From assembly GCF_002234675.1 (NCBI RefSeq), contig NC_019870.2:2500985-2564984 (forward strand): a stretch of 64,000 bases of DNA, in the 5' to 3' direction. Below are positions 1 through 12,459 of the stretch, piece by piece; position 1 is the first letter of the stretch; each line of letters starts with the position of its first letter. The position numbers and the translations under genes were made by a program. The DNA comes from Oryzias latipes (lineage: Eukaryota > Chordata > Actinopteri > Beloniformes > Adrianichthyidae). The notes below the pieces were generated by a model. The model was not told the DNA's origin. It searched no databases and saw only the letters and a program-made list of their open reading frames with translations.

Positions 1-3000
1 CTCAAGCTCCTTTATGTGGGCATGCTCCAGCCGGGTCTGCGTCTGTTAGTAAGAGAAAGCAGGAGGAGGAGAAGGAGGAGAACACACCAATGCAACACTC
101 GCATGCCGGCTTTGACGGGAGAAGGAGGACAGAAAAAGCAGCAGCTCCCTGCTGGACGTTAGATTTCTCTACAGAAATAAAGCCTTCTTCTGCCGGGTGA
201 GGATAAGGCACAAGCAGAGAAAAATGAAGAACAGGAACAGCTTTTAGAAACAGGCAGGATGAAAAATGTGGGAATGAAATATAATTAGAGCTTAAAGAAA
301 AGCTCAAAATGAAGAAAAAGTTCTGTTTCAGAAAAAATAATCAACTTTTACATTAAAAAAAGGATGGAAAGTATAGATTTAGGATGTTTGATCATTCAAT
401 GAAAATAAAGTGATGCTTCAGGTTACCTCCAGGTCTCCTTTGGTGATGCACGCCTCCTCCACACGAAACTGCAGGTCCTCCACCTTCCTGTCAGACGTCG
501 CAGTAGAGACCATCGTCATTCAGAGGCGGCAGCAGCTGCAACAGCTGCAGCAGGCCTCTAGAAAGCTAGAAAGGCCCACTCCGATAAAAAAAAAGAGGTG
601 TTTTTGGTGTTTTTTTGGTGTTTTGTGACATTTCCAAGTTTTTCTTTACTCAAATCACTGTGAATCAGGAGCAGACGACACAGTCTCCCTGCTCCAGGCT
701 CTCAGTAATGGGAAGGGGAAAGGGGGCGGGGTTGCTCTGTGCCAACATTCCCGCCCACAACTCAACTTCTAATGAACTCCTGCCTTTCTGTAGACATAAT
801 GTCCTAAAAAAAAAACTCAAGTTTTTCTGATTTTGGCTAAAAACGTCATAATCCTCCTTGAAGGACCACTGGCTTTGAAAATAGACCAGAAGATGATCGA
901 AGTGGGACTTTAATGTGGGGCCAAGGAGGACATGGGACCACCCACCTCTTCTCCTCCTCCAGCTGGTTGAGCAGCTCCACTTTGTCTCGATCTGCTGCCT
1001 CCACCAGCGAGCGCAGCTGGTCCAGCTTGGCCTCCATCTCCACGGCGTACTAAATCCACAGGAAGAAGATGTCGGCTCCTTTTCATGTTGAGTCTGAGCT
1101 CAGATCAATGACTTTCACAGTTTCTTTCTGCCCACAGGTGACGTTTCCCTTCAGAGCTTCTGTGAGGTTTCCACCCTTATTTAGCCCATGTCATCTTTCC
1201 CTCCTCCAGTTTGAGTCGCCGTCTTTTCTTAAGAGGAACTGGACATAGCTGCAGTTACAGTTTTTTCTGGTCTGTATGGAACTCAGTGAGGGCCAAAATT
1301 AGAAGGTTTTTTTTTTTTTTCCAGACCAATTTATGTAAAAATGTTGTTTTTTCCTGAGATAATGACACAACTGACCCTAATTTGTCTCATTTTTCCTAAT
1401 CTTTCCCTGTTATGTGTGTTTGTTATAGCTAACGTGCCAAAATCACACAAACTCATGATGTCACAGACTATAAAATGGCGTCAGAACCAGAAAGTGAAAT
1501 CCCACAGAAACGGTCTTAACTCAGCGCAGATGTAGTGCGAGTTAAAAATCTGCAGCAAGGATGAAGAGATTCGACAAAACCTCTGGGCTTTACAAAGACA
1601 CGTTTTCATATGGGGTCAAATCAGGATAAGCTTAAAGTGAAGGAAAAAATATATAAATGAGAAAAATACCGTTTTAAGCTCGGAAGTACATTTAGCAGAA
1701 AAATTGAAAATAAAGTCATTTTGAAAAATTATATTTCTTCAATTTGAAAAAAAAACTTGAAATCAGAACAACTAGCCTACCAAATTAAATAAAATAACGG
1801 TTATTCTGCTGTTTTAAATTTTCAATTTTTGTTTTTTCATTTCTCCCATACTTTCCTTTCACTCCTCAATTTTCAGTTTAAATTTATTTTTAAAGTTACA
1901 CGGGGGTGTGGCTATGATCCCATTGGCTTCTGGGACTTGAGTGACATCGGGTGACAGCTTATGCTGATGTCATTTCCATTACGGTAGCTATAATGCTCTC
2001 ATATTCACTGCATTTGCTGAAATGACCTTTCTGACTGAAAATAGAACTTCAGCAATATTTGAAAAACTATTACTACTAACAAAGAAAAAAAATATTTTTA
2101 AGACTAGTTATTTTAAATCAACTCTGGCAGTTTTTTTTCCTTTCTTTTTTTTGTGTATATCTATATTGTCAGTTTCTAATATATATATATTATTTACTTA
2201 AGTTTGTATTTTCAACAGCAGTTAGAAATAATTGTGCCTAATACATATTTTGTAGTTGTGTTATGTTCTTACACTTTACTTTTATAATGTTATATTTTTT
2301 TGATGTATTTTTCAGGCGTTCAATTAAAAACTAATTTAAAAAAAAGTAATGCTCTTCCAAATTTTGTACAGCAGATGAGGGATGTCACAGGCCACAGACG
2401 CTGTTCTGGAACAGAAGTGATATAACTTCTGTCACAAGAAATCGTTCCAAAAAACAACAACATATTTTTGGGGGTAAAAGTTTTAGGTTTATAGTTTTTC
2501 CAATTCTTTTGTATTTCTTCAATTGTACTTTTTTCGTTCAAATTAAAATTAATTTACAGCTATTTCTTATTTACCCTATTTTTCTAATTTACTTTTTTTT
2601 TCAAGTTCAAATTTATTTTTCTAATTTACAGCTTAGTTTTAAATTCACATATTTTTTTTCTTCAAAATTTACTTTTTTTTTAACAAATCAACTTTTTTTT
2701 CTCGAATTAACAACTTTTTTTTCTCAAATTAACAACTTTTTTTTCTCAAATTAACAAATTTTTTTCTCACATTAACAACTTTTTTTCAACTTGACTTTTT
2801 TCTTTTCAAATTTACAGCTTGTTTTTCAAAAATTATATATATTTTTTTCAAATTAACAACTTTTTTCTCAAATTTACAGTTCTTTTAAAAATATTTCTTT
2901 CAAGTTGACAATGTTTCTATATAGTTCAGACCTATGTTGAAAATCTTTTTTGTCTTTTCAAATGTACAAAATCAAATTTTCAGATGAACTTTCTGTTTTT

Positions 3001-6000
3001 TCCTCACTTTAATCTGAACCTGATCTGACCTCCGTATTTTCAGCTGATGAGATTTCAGGATTTTCTTTCAGACTCCACCTGTTCCCGGCCTTTCCTCAGC
3101 AGAACCAGCTCCTGCTGCACCTCCCCGGCGTGGCTGGTGGCCTTGGCGACCTCACACCTCTCCAGGTCCCTCTCCACCAGCAGCTGCTCGATGTGCTGCT
3201 GCTTCTCCTTCAGCGCTTCCTGCAGCGCCGTGGTGCCGGAGATCTTACGGGCGTACCGGGCCGACGTCTCTGTGAGCTGGAGAGCGGCACAAGCGGCGTT
3301 GGCTGATGTCACCACACTCTGACGCCCTCAGCACACACCCTTAGGCAAATCGAGCTACGCCGCAAAATTACTTTTAACTATTTTTTTAAAAGGTAAAAAT
3401 TAAAAAAAATTAAAATGTGTGTTTCTTTTATTTAAAGTCAAACTCCAAAGGCTGCAGTGCTTCTGCTCTGAGTCTGGGCCTCACCAGTCCCGCCCGGCTG
3501 GGTTTGCCGCTGATGGAGGAGGTGGCGGAGCTGAGCGAGCTGATGGAGGAGGCGCTGGGACTCCTCCTGAGCATGGATCTCCTCCCTGACCTCATGGCCT
3601 TTGTGGGGGTGGTGCAGGGGAACCCGATCCGCGTCACCTTATGGACCGGTGCGAACAGGCCGAACCGGGGCAAACACTGGAAGTACCTGGAAGGAAAGAG
3701 TTTAACCAAATATTAGTGCATCCTTTTTTTTAGCTGAATTTGTTTTTTGTTTTGTTTTTTCAAAGAAAAGTCTTGATTTCCGTTGACTTTTTTTTCCTGT
3801 GTTTTTAAAATTGTACCTTTGTATTTGTAATTGTGCCTATTCTTTTGTTTTAATTTGGCATCTCTTGAGCATTTTGTGTGATTGTTGTGACACAAAAAAG
3901 TTGTGAATAAATTCAATAATCATTTTAAACTGAAGGCTGCAAGACGAAACAACATTTTGAGGCTAAAGTAGATTTTTTTATTCAGTTACTGAAGAGCAAT
4001 CAGTCGCATAAGAAAAGCACAGCTTTGACTAAATTCCTTTTCAAACTCTATTTTTCATGTTTGTGAAAGACCAACGGTCAAACTTAAACAATCACACAAT
4101 AGCAGCACAATTTGTAAGTTTTACTGTACTTTTTTCAAAATAAAATGTTTTCTTTATTTTCAGAAAGAAACACGTTTTTCAGTCTAGTGTGGGTTTTATT
4201 TAAACGTGTCTGCTGGTCGCCAAGCTTTGAATTGAGTTTCTTTTAATTTTTTTTTTTACTAATACTTAATTAGAAGTTCCATTTTTTCTTCTTACCTTCC
4301 TTTTATTCTGGAATTAAATTTTAACATTCAATACACATGAATGCTCTAATTTCCATAAGTGGCCAAATTATGTACAAATATAGTTTTTTCTACACTAATT
4401 GGGTAAAAAAACTGTCTTGACTGCATGTACTGTGTGAACCAAATGGAAAAATGGGTTAAAAATCTGCAACAAGGATGAAGAGATTCAACCAAACTTCCTG
4501 ATTCACGTTTTCATATGGAGTCAAATCACAATAAGTGAATGAAATATATTTAAATTTGAAATATTCTATTTTAAACTCAAAAGTGCACGTTGTACACTTG
4601 ACAAAAATATTGAAAATATATTTATTTTTTCATTACAAAATATTACCAAATTAAAAATAAACTTATTGGTAACAGCTTCAGATTCAGTTTTTGCATTAAC
4701 AAAATGAAAAAAACTGAATTAAATCTAAGTGACCAACAGACAAATCGATAGGGCCTATTTTATGTAAAATTGACTTTTAGAGCTTTTCAGAGTATTATAA
4801 TGTTCATTCTCTACAAAAAAACAACCCCAAATCGGTATTTTGATCTGTTCACGTATTTCTGAGTATTCCTCTAATAACCGGCTCTCTCCCAATCCATAAA
4901 AACAAGCGGGATCTCACATTGTGACATCACAATGTGAGGAACCGCCCCTTCCAGGAAGAGTCTGCGCTGTCAGCTCCGCCCCCAAGCAAACACACACACT
5001 CCCACTTTCTCCATGGAGCTAGCGGTGATCGGCTACACGCTTTCGTAAGGCTCCACAATATTCTCATCCATCTTTGCTAAAGTTCAGATGTGGTTTGTTT
5101 TCGTGGGAGAAACGCTGACCTGCTGCCGAGGCCGCCTCTAGGATGATGTCATGAAATGGGCGGCACCCACAAGGAAAGAAAGGCGGAGCCTCAGAGATCG
5201 AGTCGTCTTACTTCCGGGTTGGAAAAGAACTCATATTTAATAAAAAAACATGTTCTTTAGTGTTTCAAGGGTAGTATATTCTCATATATATGGATATAGT
5301 TTGCTCTGAAAGGCTAAAGCATAGCAGGATACAGACCCTTCAACTATTTCACCTGATGAACCTGAACACTACATTTCTTTAAACACACATGGTATATTCC
5401 CAAACAGTAAATTTACACAAAAAGTACATTCACACAGGTCCACAGACTTTTAGTCATTTTACAAGGAGAACAAACCAGCTTACCCCCACTTTTATATAGA
5501 ATATGTGAAATGATCTTTAGCTGTGATTTTTATTTGAACTTGAGACACTTTATCGGTCATAAAGTTCAAGAGTTAAAGCCCCATCATCTGGGAAATTTTA
5601 CACACCTAGGTGTGTCGGGAACCATGTGGTGGTTTAATGCTGAGTGTCCAGCAGGGAAGCATCGGGTCCCATTTTTAGAGTCTTTGGTATAGCCTGGATT
5701 TGAACTCACAACCTTCCAGGTCACAGGACGGACACTCTACCTCAAGGCCACTGAGCATGTCAGTATCCCTGTCACAATGGAGTGTAGATAAGAAAACCTT
5801 AATGTCGCAGCCTTTGGGTTGGTTGGCTGGAAAAATTGGAGCTTTTTGGCCGAAGTTGTGGTGATTCATTGGACAAAGTTGCCGTGTCGGCAAAAATGTG
5901 TGGGAATTGAAATGATCACAATGCGGCAAAATTCTGGAGGGACTTAAAGATCTGTGATTTCCTGTTTTTGAAAATTACAGGATTTGTTTCACTTTAAATG

Positions 6001-8148
6001 CAGGAAATGTCCCTCATGAAGAAAAGGCGAGGTAACCTTAAAATTGTAAACTTTTGGTTGTGAGATTCAGTTATAGCAAAATCCTCCACAGTGATGTCGA
6101 GTGAATCTGAAGGGGATGGCCCCCATCTGACCCGCGGGTCATGCGTGACCTCACCTGGCCCCGGCTACGGCGCCGTCATTCTTGCCCAGAGGTTCGTCCA
6201 GCTCCACTCCACACCAGTCTCCTTTGGCGAAGTCCGTCTCCCCCAGGAAGCGCACCACTCCCGCCTTGCTGCCGCTGACCTGCAGCACAAAGATCCAGAG
6301 CAACAACTAAACCAAACGTTCTCGCGTCAAGGCTTCCCACCTTCGACGGCTGGTGCTTACCAGCACGCGGTCTCCCAGCCGCAGCTCCCGCCTGCTCTTT
6401 TTGAGGGAGTCTGGGTCTGACAGGTTGGACGCAGACTCGCTGGAGGCCGCCATCCGGGTGAGGGCGCTCATCTTTATGCCGGTGCCCTGAGCTGAACAAA
6501 CACAGAAACGTCTTCTTGGTGACGAGAAAAGAAAATGAAAAGGATTTTCAAAAATGTGGCAGACGGTCTTCAGGAGGCAAATCATCACTTTTTAGGGTAA
6601 GACTTTGCCTCAAACCTTACAGCCGTGTCAGGCAGCCACAAACGTATATTTGTGAAAATTGGTCATACGTGAATCTAAGTGGAAAAAGTGAGAAAGGTTA
6701 ATCCGTTTTCTGACGTTACCCGCCGAGCTGGAGCCGGCTGGCGCCGACTCGTTGGTAGCCCCGCCCCCTTGAGCTGGACTGGCCTGCCTCCTGCTCTCCT
6801 CTTTCTCCGGCAGAGCTGTTCTCGACAGCTTTGAGGGTCTGGTGAAGATGCCCCGCCCATCCTCACACTGGAAGTACCTGACGCCGGCCACCGACCCGTC
6901 ATTCTTGCCGATCGGCTCGTCCAGCACGATGCCTGCCCACTGGCCGGGCGCAAACTGTGTGCCTCCGACAAAGTGCACGTAGCCGGGCTTGTTGCCGTTG
7001 ACCCAGACCCTGTCTCCGGTCTGGAAGTCTGTGCTCGCATCTTGAGATGGGGAGGTCACGGTGGTGGGGGGTTTCTCAGGAGGAGGAGCCTTTGGAGCGT
7101 CTGAAATTAGAACCGTCTTAAACTTCACTGACGGGTTAAAAAAAACAACAGCGGAAGAGTTCTGCCTTTTTAAGAAAGCCTTTGGAATTTCAGCAGGAAC
7201 ATCGTCTCAGGAAAACACGTTATAACCCCCCAAAAAACAACAACAACAACGTTTTAACTTCCAGGTTGAAACGCAGTTGAAAACAAAAGTAACAGGAGCC
7301 AAGTCAGATCACCAGGTAAACATTAAAATAGAGGGGTCATTCACTCTAATGCAAAGTAAGTTAAATACTTACAGTCTGGTGTCTCCGTTTTAGCTTTTGA
7401 GACTCGGGTTTTGTCCGAATTCCTTCACGACTTTCTACTTAGTGCCCTTTATAGGGCGACCCCCAGATTAAAGTGCTGCCCACATCTACAATTCCAAAAT
7501 CCGGTGCCCTGGAAATTGCCCAGAAGTCTCTGCGTAAAACCAGTGTGCATAGAACGCTCGCCAGATTGGCTAATATAGACCACAATGCATTGCGTTTGAA
7601 ACATTTTTGTCTCCGGCAGCCCCGTGACCCCGAAAGGGACGAACCAGGTTTAGCAGATGAATGAATGAATGATGATTTTTCATGGGAGGAAAAAGTATTT
7701 TATTGTATTTTTATAATCCCTCCAGGTTTTCATCATCAGGACACGTGGATTCATAAATAGTCCTCGTAAAATGTTCATATTTACAAATTTTACTTCAGGA
7801 TATCTGTGATGTCATACTCGCTATACATAAAGTTTTAAAAAGTAGCGAGCATGGTGTCCAAACTGCTTCAAAAATCCAGGGCAATCGATAAAACTCTTTT
7901 GTTTCTTGTAGTTCAGACACAGTTTACTATCATCCCATTTGTAAAATATGGCATTAAAAAGGGGTGTGGCCTTCCATTGTCAGGTCGAAATGCATCCCAT
8001 AATTACATCATGACAATGTATGAAAAAACCATAATGAGAAGTTCTTACTGGATGACGGCGATGTTCTTTGTGGCACCCCAGACGGTCGGACTATTTTACT
8101 GGGAGGTTTCAGCCCGCTGGCTTTACTGGGGGCTCCCTGTTTGTCCAT
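1..8148 (-). CDS. clip1: CLIP-170 (CAP-Gly domain linker protein 1), 5' half, partial
   Basis: Microtubule plus-end tracking protein. Nine coding exons are seen, read right to left: 8049-8148, 6720-7100, 6361-6491, 6155-6279, 3485-3686, 3079-3276, 946-1049, 427-487, and 1-42 (continuing off the left edge). Together they make 448 codons in continuous phase with GT-AG borders. Residues 1-33 are a basic Ser/Pro head. CAP-Gly 1 is at about 58-127 and CAP-Gly 2 at about 196-262; each keeps the GKNDG tubulin/EB-binding motif (98-102 and 236-240). A Ser-rich basic linker (about 275-313) follows, then coiled coil from about 325 including [16 protein letters not shown]. Order and sequence match human CLIP1, judged from memory. 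The start ATG at 8148 was chosen because it opens the head exon; 5' UTR probably continues to an acceptor near 8198. The rest of the coiled coil and the C-terminal zinc knuckles lie outside. Teleost paralogue (a or b) cannot be told. Confidence 0.95.
690..905. repeat. interspersed repeat family C, copy 1
   Basis: Lies in a clip1 intron (488-945). It shares the core cccgcccacaactca, then tctaatgaactcctgcc, then agatgatcg with copies at about 17.7, 43.8-44.4 and (partly) 51.8 kb. It has no coding potential; non-autonomous element of unknown class. Confidence 0.55.
1050..3078. repeat. clip1 intron: AT-rich, repeat E copy 1 and T-rich minisatellite
   Basis: This intron has no gene. From 1540 to 1720 lies a sequence (ttaaaaatctgcagcaagg, then gatgaagagattc, then cgttttcatatgg) repeated at 4450-4620. 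From about 2580 to 2890 is a degenerate array of about 20-bp units of the form caaattaacaactttttt. The remainder is AT-rich with nothing recognised. Confidence 0.5.
4795..5225 (+). repeat. interspersed repeat family D, copy 1
   Basis: About 430 bp. It shares gtgacatcacaatgt, tccaggaagagtctgc, gctagcggtgatcggc and gggcggcacccacaagg with an inverted copy at 58,088-58,510. Contains a CpG-rich centre. Class unknown. Confidence 0.65.
5575..5765 (-). repeat. tRNA-derived SINE
   Basis: Read on the minus strand from 5765, it opens with a tRNA-like head: GCTCAGTGGCCTTGAGG (A-box-like) and GTTGTGAGTTCAAATCC (B-box-like). A body follows with ACCAAAGACTCTAAAAATGG and GACACTCAGCATTAAACC. The same head and body recur widely in percomorph genomes (recalled, not searched). 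The missing cloverleaf and the SINE body make a functional tRNA unlikely. Confidence 0.7.
6155..6491 (-). CDS. clip1: clip1 exons 3-4: CAP-Gly domain 2
   Basis: Two exons (6361-6491 and 6155-6279) joined in phase 0 encode the linker and second CAP-Gly domain: LRLGDRVLV then [32 protein letters not shown]. The final Arg-Tyr codon is completed by the next exon at 3686, which continues YFQC and [16 protein letters not shown]. The sequence is nearly identical to human CLIP1 as remembered. Confidence 0.94.
6720..7100 (-). CDS. clip1: clip1 exon 2: CAP-Gly domain 1
   Basis: This 381-bp exon carries the whole first CAP-Gly domain: [42 protein letters not shown] and [11 protein letters not shown]. 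It starts after a ..tttcag acceptor (exon base 7100) and ends before GTAACG. The one-base phase carries into exon 3 to encode Ala. This domain binds the acidic EEY/F tails of tubulin and EB proteins in the family. Confidence 0.95.
7441..7912 (+). repeat. interspersed repeat family A, copy 1
   Basis: In clip1 intron 1. Shares tccaaaatccggtgccctgg, atatagaccacaatgcattg and gacgtggattcataaatag with copies at 39.4, 55.3, 57.8 and (inverted) 62.3 kb. See the copy at 39,381 for ends. Non-coding. Confidence 0.65.
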
Positions 8149-8323
8149 GGGTGGGGGGTCCGAGGCCTTCCCCACCGCACAGTCCCAATGTGATGACGCT
8201 AGAAACCAGAGGAGCATTTAAGAACCAAACAGCACATCTGAGAGGGCTGAAGTGTAAAAAAACTCAACACTCATTTCATATTTTACACCAAATTTACAAG
8301 TAAGAGTTTTAGAAATGACTGAT

Positions 8324-8366
8324 GCCATCCATCCATCCATCCATCTAAACATCCATCCATCCATCT
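8324..8366. repeat. (ATCC)n microsatellite
   Basis: Two blocks of tandem atcc separated by taaac, just upstream of the clip1 first coding exon. Confidence 0.85.
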
Positions 8367-8559
8367 TCAAATCCACCGTGAGACTGAACACTTCAATTGA
8401 TAAATGTAAATGATGCTTTCAGAAACGTAGGTGTTTTCAGAACAGCACCATCTATTCTCCTTTCTTATAAAACTTAGTGACCCCCCGTGGTTTAACCCAC
8501 AGAGTGATGGAAATGTGTTGAAAACTCATCCAAACAGCCAGGTTAGCCTTCACCAATCC

Positions 8560-9200
8560 AAGCCCCGCCCAGGCCAGCCGGGGCGGCCCGATCAAAACAA
8601 CAAGCACACCTGGAGCTGTCAAACCGACGCTCCAGTCCCCGGCACCATCACGGATCGCTGTGACGCTCATAAACATGGAAATATGTGTTTTGCGTCCATA
8701 AACGCATCGTCGAGTGACGAGCCGAGGCGGGAGCGTTTTGTTTGTGTCTGGGTTCAAGAACAGGATAACTCACTGACACCCGAACGCCCCACCATCACCC
8801 ACCCAGAAAATAAACCCCTCGGAGCGTCAGCTCGGCGGGATTAAACCCACAACCGAAAACCCCTTTTAGTGGCGCAGAAAAAAACTACAGTCCCCGATGG
8901 ACTTCACAGCTAGCTAGCTTTAGCAAGTCAACACAGGCGGGGGTGACAAAAGACAACAACCGGACCCCGAGGTGATGTTAACGCCCACCGAGGCAGACGC
9001 TCACCGGGACCGCTTACTAGGTTTCCCCGCGTGGACCGGGAGTCAGCGGGGGTCGACGTGGGAGGGCGCGGAGTGCCTCATACCGCTACACGGGTTTCCA
9101 GACTCCAGTTTCCCTGCCCAGCCCGACCGATGCAGCCTGACGTCACCATGGGAACTGACGCTGCCTTCAGGGACACCAACACCGGCTTGTACATGACACG
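8560..9200 (-). promoter_or_regulatory. clip1: CpG-rich candidate clip1 promoter/5' UTR region
   Basis: This stretch upstream of the clip1 start is visibly richer in CpG than its AT-rich flanks (cgggaccgc, cgcgtggaccggg, gtcgacgtggg). It lacks a convincing protein frame. An untranslated first exon and promoter would be expected here, but no transcription start can be fixed from sequence alone. Confidence 0.35.
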
Positions 9201-11478
9201 ATCGGTCCACAGGGAAAGAAAAGTTTGTTTGTTTTTAAGCAAACTTTATTAACAGAACTTGATATCCATACTTAGCATCAGAGAAGCACAGAATGAACAG
9301 GAATGCCAAAAGAGAGAGAAAAATACACAAATTAGATTTAATTATGATTACAGAGCACATTTGAATACATCACAGCATCATAATGTTATTTCTGTTATTT
9401 CTGTATTTTGAAAAACATTTGTAATGTTTTCCTTTTTACAGTTTACATGTTTCGCAGACCGCATGTTTTTTACACTTTTGCAGCTGTATTTATTTAATAT
9501 TTAATATTTATATTTATGAAAAATTATCTCATTTTTGATAATTTTTCATAATAATTTTAGTAATATTTTTAATTATTTTATATAAATGTCATTTGTGATG
9601 TCCTTTATTGATGTTATATTATTTAGATTATTTCTGAATGTCGTTTGCTGCCACAGATAAATGAAATTTCCCCATTGTGGGATTAATAAAGTCATCCATC
9701 TATTTATGTATCACCAGATATTATTCATTCCTTTTACATTTTTAACTTCGAGTAAATTGACCTAATTACTTTCAATTTCATTTAAAGAAAAATCAAAAAC
9801 AATTTGCTTATAAGAAAAAGAAACACGAACAATCTGTTTTTTTATTTTGTTTTTTATTTTATTTTATTTTTTAGGGTTTAAATACATCTGCCCAAATTTA
9901 CATTTGACAAAAATAAAGGTAATGGTTTCTGGATGATTATTGCAAAAAGAACAGCTGGTGTTGATATCCTTTTGAAATCTATGGGAGAAGAAGATGATCC
10001 CGCTCAATATTTTTTTAATAAAAAAAGCAAAGAAAAGTTTGCTGGTGGAAAGAAAAGAAAACAATTTCTTGTTTTAAGAAAAACAAACTGTTCACTAAAG
10101 GGAATCAAAAGAGTTTTAATGTTTAGAATTTTCCAACACTTTTTTAAACTTTCTAATCTGTAGTAAAAAAATTTTTTTAAATGTATCACATCAATCCAAT
10201 TAAAAAAAGTAAAAAGCAACTCAAAAAATAGGATCAATAGAGCTAAAAAAAAATGTAGATTTACTAAAAATTTGCAAATTTTCAGAACGGAATTTTATGT
10301 TTTGTTTACTAAAGACGTCTTTTTATATCCCAAAAAATTCTGAAGACAAAAATCTCGTTTTTGTTTCATTCATGGTGACAACATGGCATGAATGAGCGTA
10401 AATGCAATTTCATTATTTTGCAGACACATTTCCATCCATCCATTTTTCCTGCCCTTTGAGGTCTTGGGGCTGCTGGAGCCTATACCAGCTGCTGTTGGGC
10501 AAAGGTGCGGTAAGTTCTGGACACATTATTAGTAAACCAAATATATATACAAGCTAATATTCATTAATGAGCGATGCATACCAGGAAGTAAATATAGGTT
10601 GAAACTTTGTACAAAATCATTGAGTAAAGCTGCGAGCGGCGTTGTTTGCCCCACAGCAATACCCACCTGTGCCATTGCCACCCCATTTTATTTCCCCACC
10701 CTGTGCGGGGGAAAAATTCATTAAAAAATGGTGGCTTTGGCTGGTTTTATCTCTGTAATGGCAGCATATACTGCCACACGCACAACAAAACAGCGCTAAT
10801 CAGGCAGTGACGGTCCTTGCAGTCCAGGACTGCTGCAAGATACAATTAAAGGACGAAATTCAGGATGAAACCCTGAACAGATCAGTTAAATTAATATTTA
10901 CTGTGGAGAAAAAGCATTTTAAAAAAAGAGTAACAGTGAAGTTTTCTTTAGATGTCATTTTCTTTGTGAATCTGAGAAGGATTTCATCAAAGAAACTCCC
11001 AGATCCGTGTCACGTTTGCTTTATTTCCGGCTGTTTATGCAGCACTGGTGATCTACTGAGACTACAGAGACTAATTTAGCAGCAGAGGAACAAACTGCGT
11101 CCCAACAGGAGAGTAAAAAGCAGCGGTTCAGTGAGTCGGCCTCTTTTTGGGTTCATAAAAGTCTTCACCAAAAAAATAACTGGTCTGCAATATGTTTTTG
11201 ATTTAAATGCTTGGTATGAAAAAGTAAAAATTCTGAAATCATAAAGTTTCCCTAATCATATGTCTTAAATAAAAATGTGTCAGCATCAATACCACTGTGT
11301 TTGATAAACCATTTTTTAAATCTTTTGGTTTTTACTAATTCAGTGTATTTATTTCTCCTGGTGACTCGGCTTTTCATCATTTTTACGTCATGAACAGTTT
11401 CATAAATTAACTGTTTCCTTCTAAAAATCACTTCTTTTCCTGCGTCTCAAACTCACATCGGCCTCATTTTTTCGATTT
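9200..11478. repeat. clip1-hcar intergenic region: degraded repeats
   Basis: No gene is supported. At 9640-9705 is a tail of the common fish LINE/SINE form (aaatttccccattgtggg, attaataaagt). At 9864-10064 (minus) is a LINE relic. At 10,435-10,510 is a fragment of a widespread fish repeat (ccatccatttttcctgc, ctggagcctataccagctg). The remainder is AT-rich and unrecognised. Confidence 0.5.
9864..10064 (-). pseudogene. decayed LINE ORF2 C-terminal fragment
   Basis: The minus-strand frame reads HRFQKDINTSCSFCNNHPET followed by ITFIFVKC. This resembles the C-x2-C...H...C knuckle near the C-terminus of L1/Tx1-type fish LINE ORF2 proteins (typically CxFCxxHPETxxHLFW.C). The frame is open for only 66 codons and the flanks are degraded. 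It is a molecular fossil rather than a gene. Confidence 0.45.
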
Positions 11479-12459
11479 TTAGATCCTCCTGCCTTCAACA
11501 GTGGAAATGTTCTCGAGAGCTTCCGGCCTGTCGGAGCGTCGCAGCACCTTGTTCAGAACCTTCCGGAAGGTTCCGCTGAAAACCGGACTGGAGAAGTAGT
11601 ACACGATGGGGTTGAGGACGCTGTTGAAGTAGGTGAAGCACACAGACGTGTAGAACGCCAGGTTGGCCTCCTCGAAGTGCCGGCACTGGTCGTACCACAG
11701 CTTGAGGACCCACACGGCGACGCGAGACACGGTGCTGGGGAAAAAGCAGGTGATGAAGATGAGGGCGACGGCCAGGACGAACTGCACGGCCCGCTTGACC
11801 TTCCCCTGCCTGTCCAGGGTCTTGTTGTTCAGCTGCAGGGTGATCCTGGCGGTGCAGAAGGCCACGATGGCGGAGGGCAGGAAAAACTGGAGGACATAGA
11901 AGGCGTTGTGCCAGGTGGAGAGCGGCGTGTAGCCCATGCAGATGTTGAAGCTCTCGCACTGCGTCCGGTTGCCGCTGTGGAAGAAGTGCTGGTCTGCCAG
12001 GAGGTAACCCGTCGCGAGGAAAATCAAGAACCAGAGGCCCAGCGACACCCACAGAGCATACCCCAGACCCAGACGGTTGACCCGGTTCAGAGGGTGGACG
12101 ATCTTCAAGTAGCGGTCGGCGGCGACGGCTGTGAGGAAGAAGATCCCAGCCGCGCGGTTGGCCGCCAGCAGGAAGAGGAGGATGCGGCACGCGGCGTCGC
12201 CGTAGATCCAGTTCTTCCCTCGCAGGTAGTAGTCCGCCCTGAAGGGCAAGCAGAAGAGGACGATGGAGTCTGCGACGGCCAGGTGAGTCAGGTAGACGGT
12301 GTTGGGCTTCCACTCGTCCATGTGGAAGACGAACATCCACAGCGCCACGAAGTTCCCCAGCAGCCCCAGCACGAACTCCAGGATCAGGACGGGAGGCAGG
12401 ACCCGGTCCAGGACGGGGGCCTCGAAGGCGCAGCAGACGTCAGGGCGCGACTGGTTCAT
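11479..12459 (-). CDS. hcar1: hydroxycarboxylic acid receptor-like class A GPCR
   Basis: Single-exon seven-transmembrane Gi-type receptor, 326 aa from Met at 12,459. An in-frame upstream Met at 12,522 would add 21 residues; the internal Met was chosen because the MNQS..CC start fits the family's short N-terminus. Visible features: N-terminal CC (9-10), GN in TM1, LAVAD (60-64) in TM2, Cys91, DRY (115-117), ECL2 Cys168/174 and NPIVY (283-287). Arg102 in NRAAG aligns with human HCAR1 Arg99/HCAR2 Arg111, and Arg246 in PSTVSR aligns with HCAR1 Arg240, the carboxylate-binding arginines. WKPNTVYL, DYYLR and AADRYLKIVHP favour HCAR1 (lactate receptor) over HCAR2 or OXER1. Position next to denr matches human synteny. 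The ligand in fish is inferred. Confidence 0.9.
   Translation of the reverse strand: MNQSRPDVCCAFEAPVLDRVLPPVLILEFVLGLLGNFVALWMFVFHMDEWKPNTVYLTHLAVADSIVLFCLPFRADYYLRGKNWIYGDAACRILLFLLAANRAAGIFFLTAVAADRYLKIVHPLNRVNRLGLGYALWVSLGLWFLIFLATGYLLADQHFFHSGNRTQCESFNICMGYTPLSTWHNAFYVLQFFLPSAIVAFCTARITLQLNNKTLDRQGKVKRAVQFVLAVALIFITCFFPSTVSRVAVWVLKLWYDQCRHFEEANLAFYTSVCFTYFNSVLNPIVYYFSSPVFSGTFRKVLNKVLRRSDRPEALENISTVEGRRI

Larger units (their letters stand above)
3687..6154. repeat. clip1 intron containing repeats E, D and a SINE
   Basis: The 2.5-kb intron between the CAP-Gly 2 exon and the Ser-rich exon has no gene. It holds repeat E copy 2 (4450-4620), repeat D copy 1 (about 4795-5225) and a tRNA-derived SINE (about 5575-5765). 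From 3720 to 4440 and 5230 to 5570 it is AT-rich with nothing recognised. Confidence 0.6.

Noticed and set aside
5690-5765. Possible tRNA gene on the minus strand
   Set aside because: A- and B-box-like motifs are present, but the 3' part continues into a SINE body and no cloverleaf forms.
7851-8303. 150-codon plus-strand frame over clip1 exon 1
   Set aside because: Opposes the clip1 start exon and includes repeat A sequence; no family resemblance.
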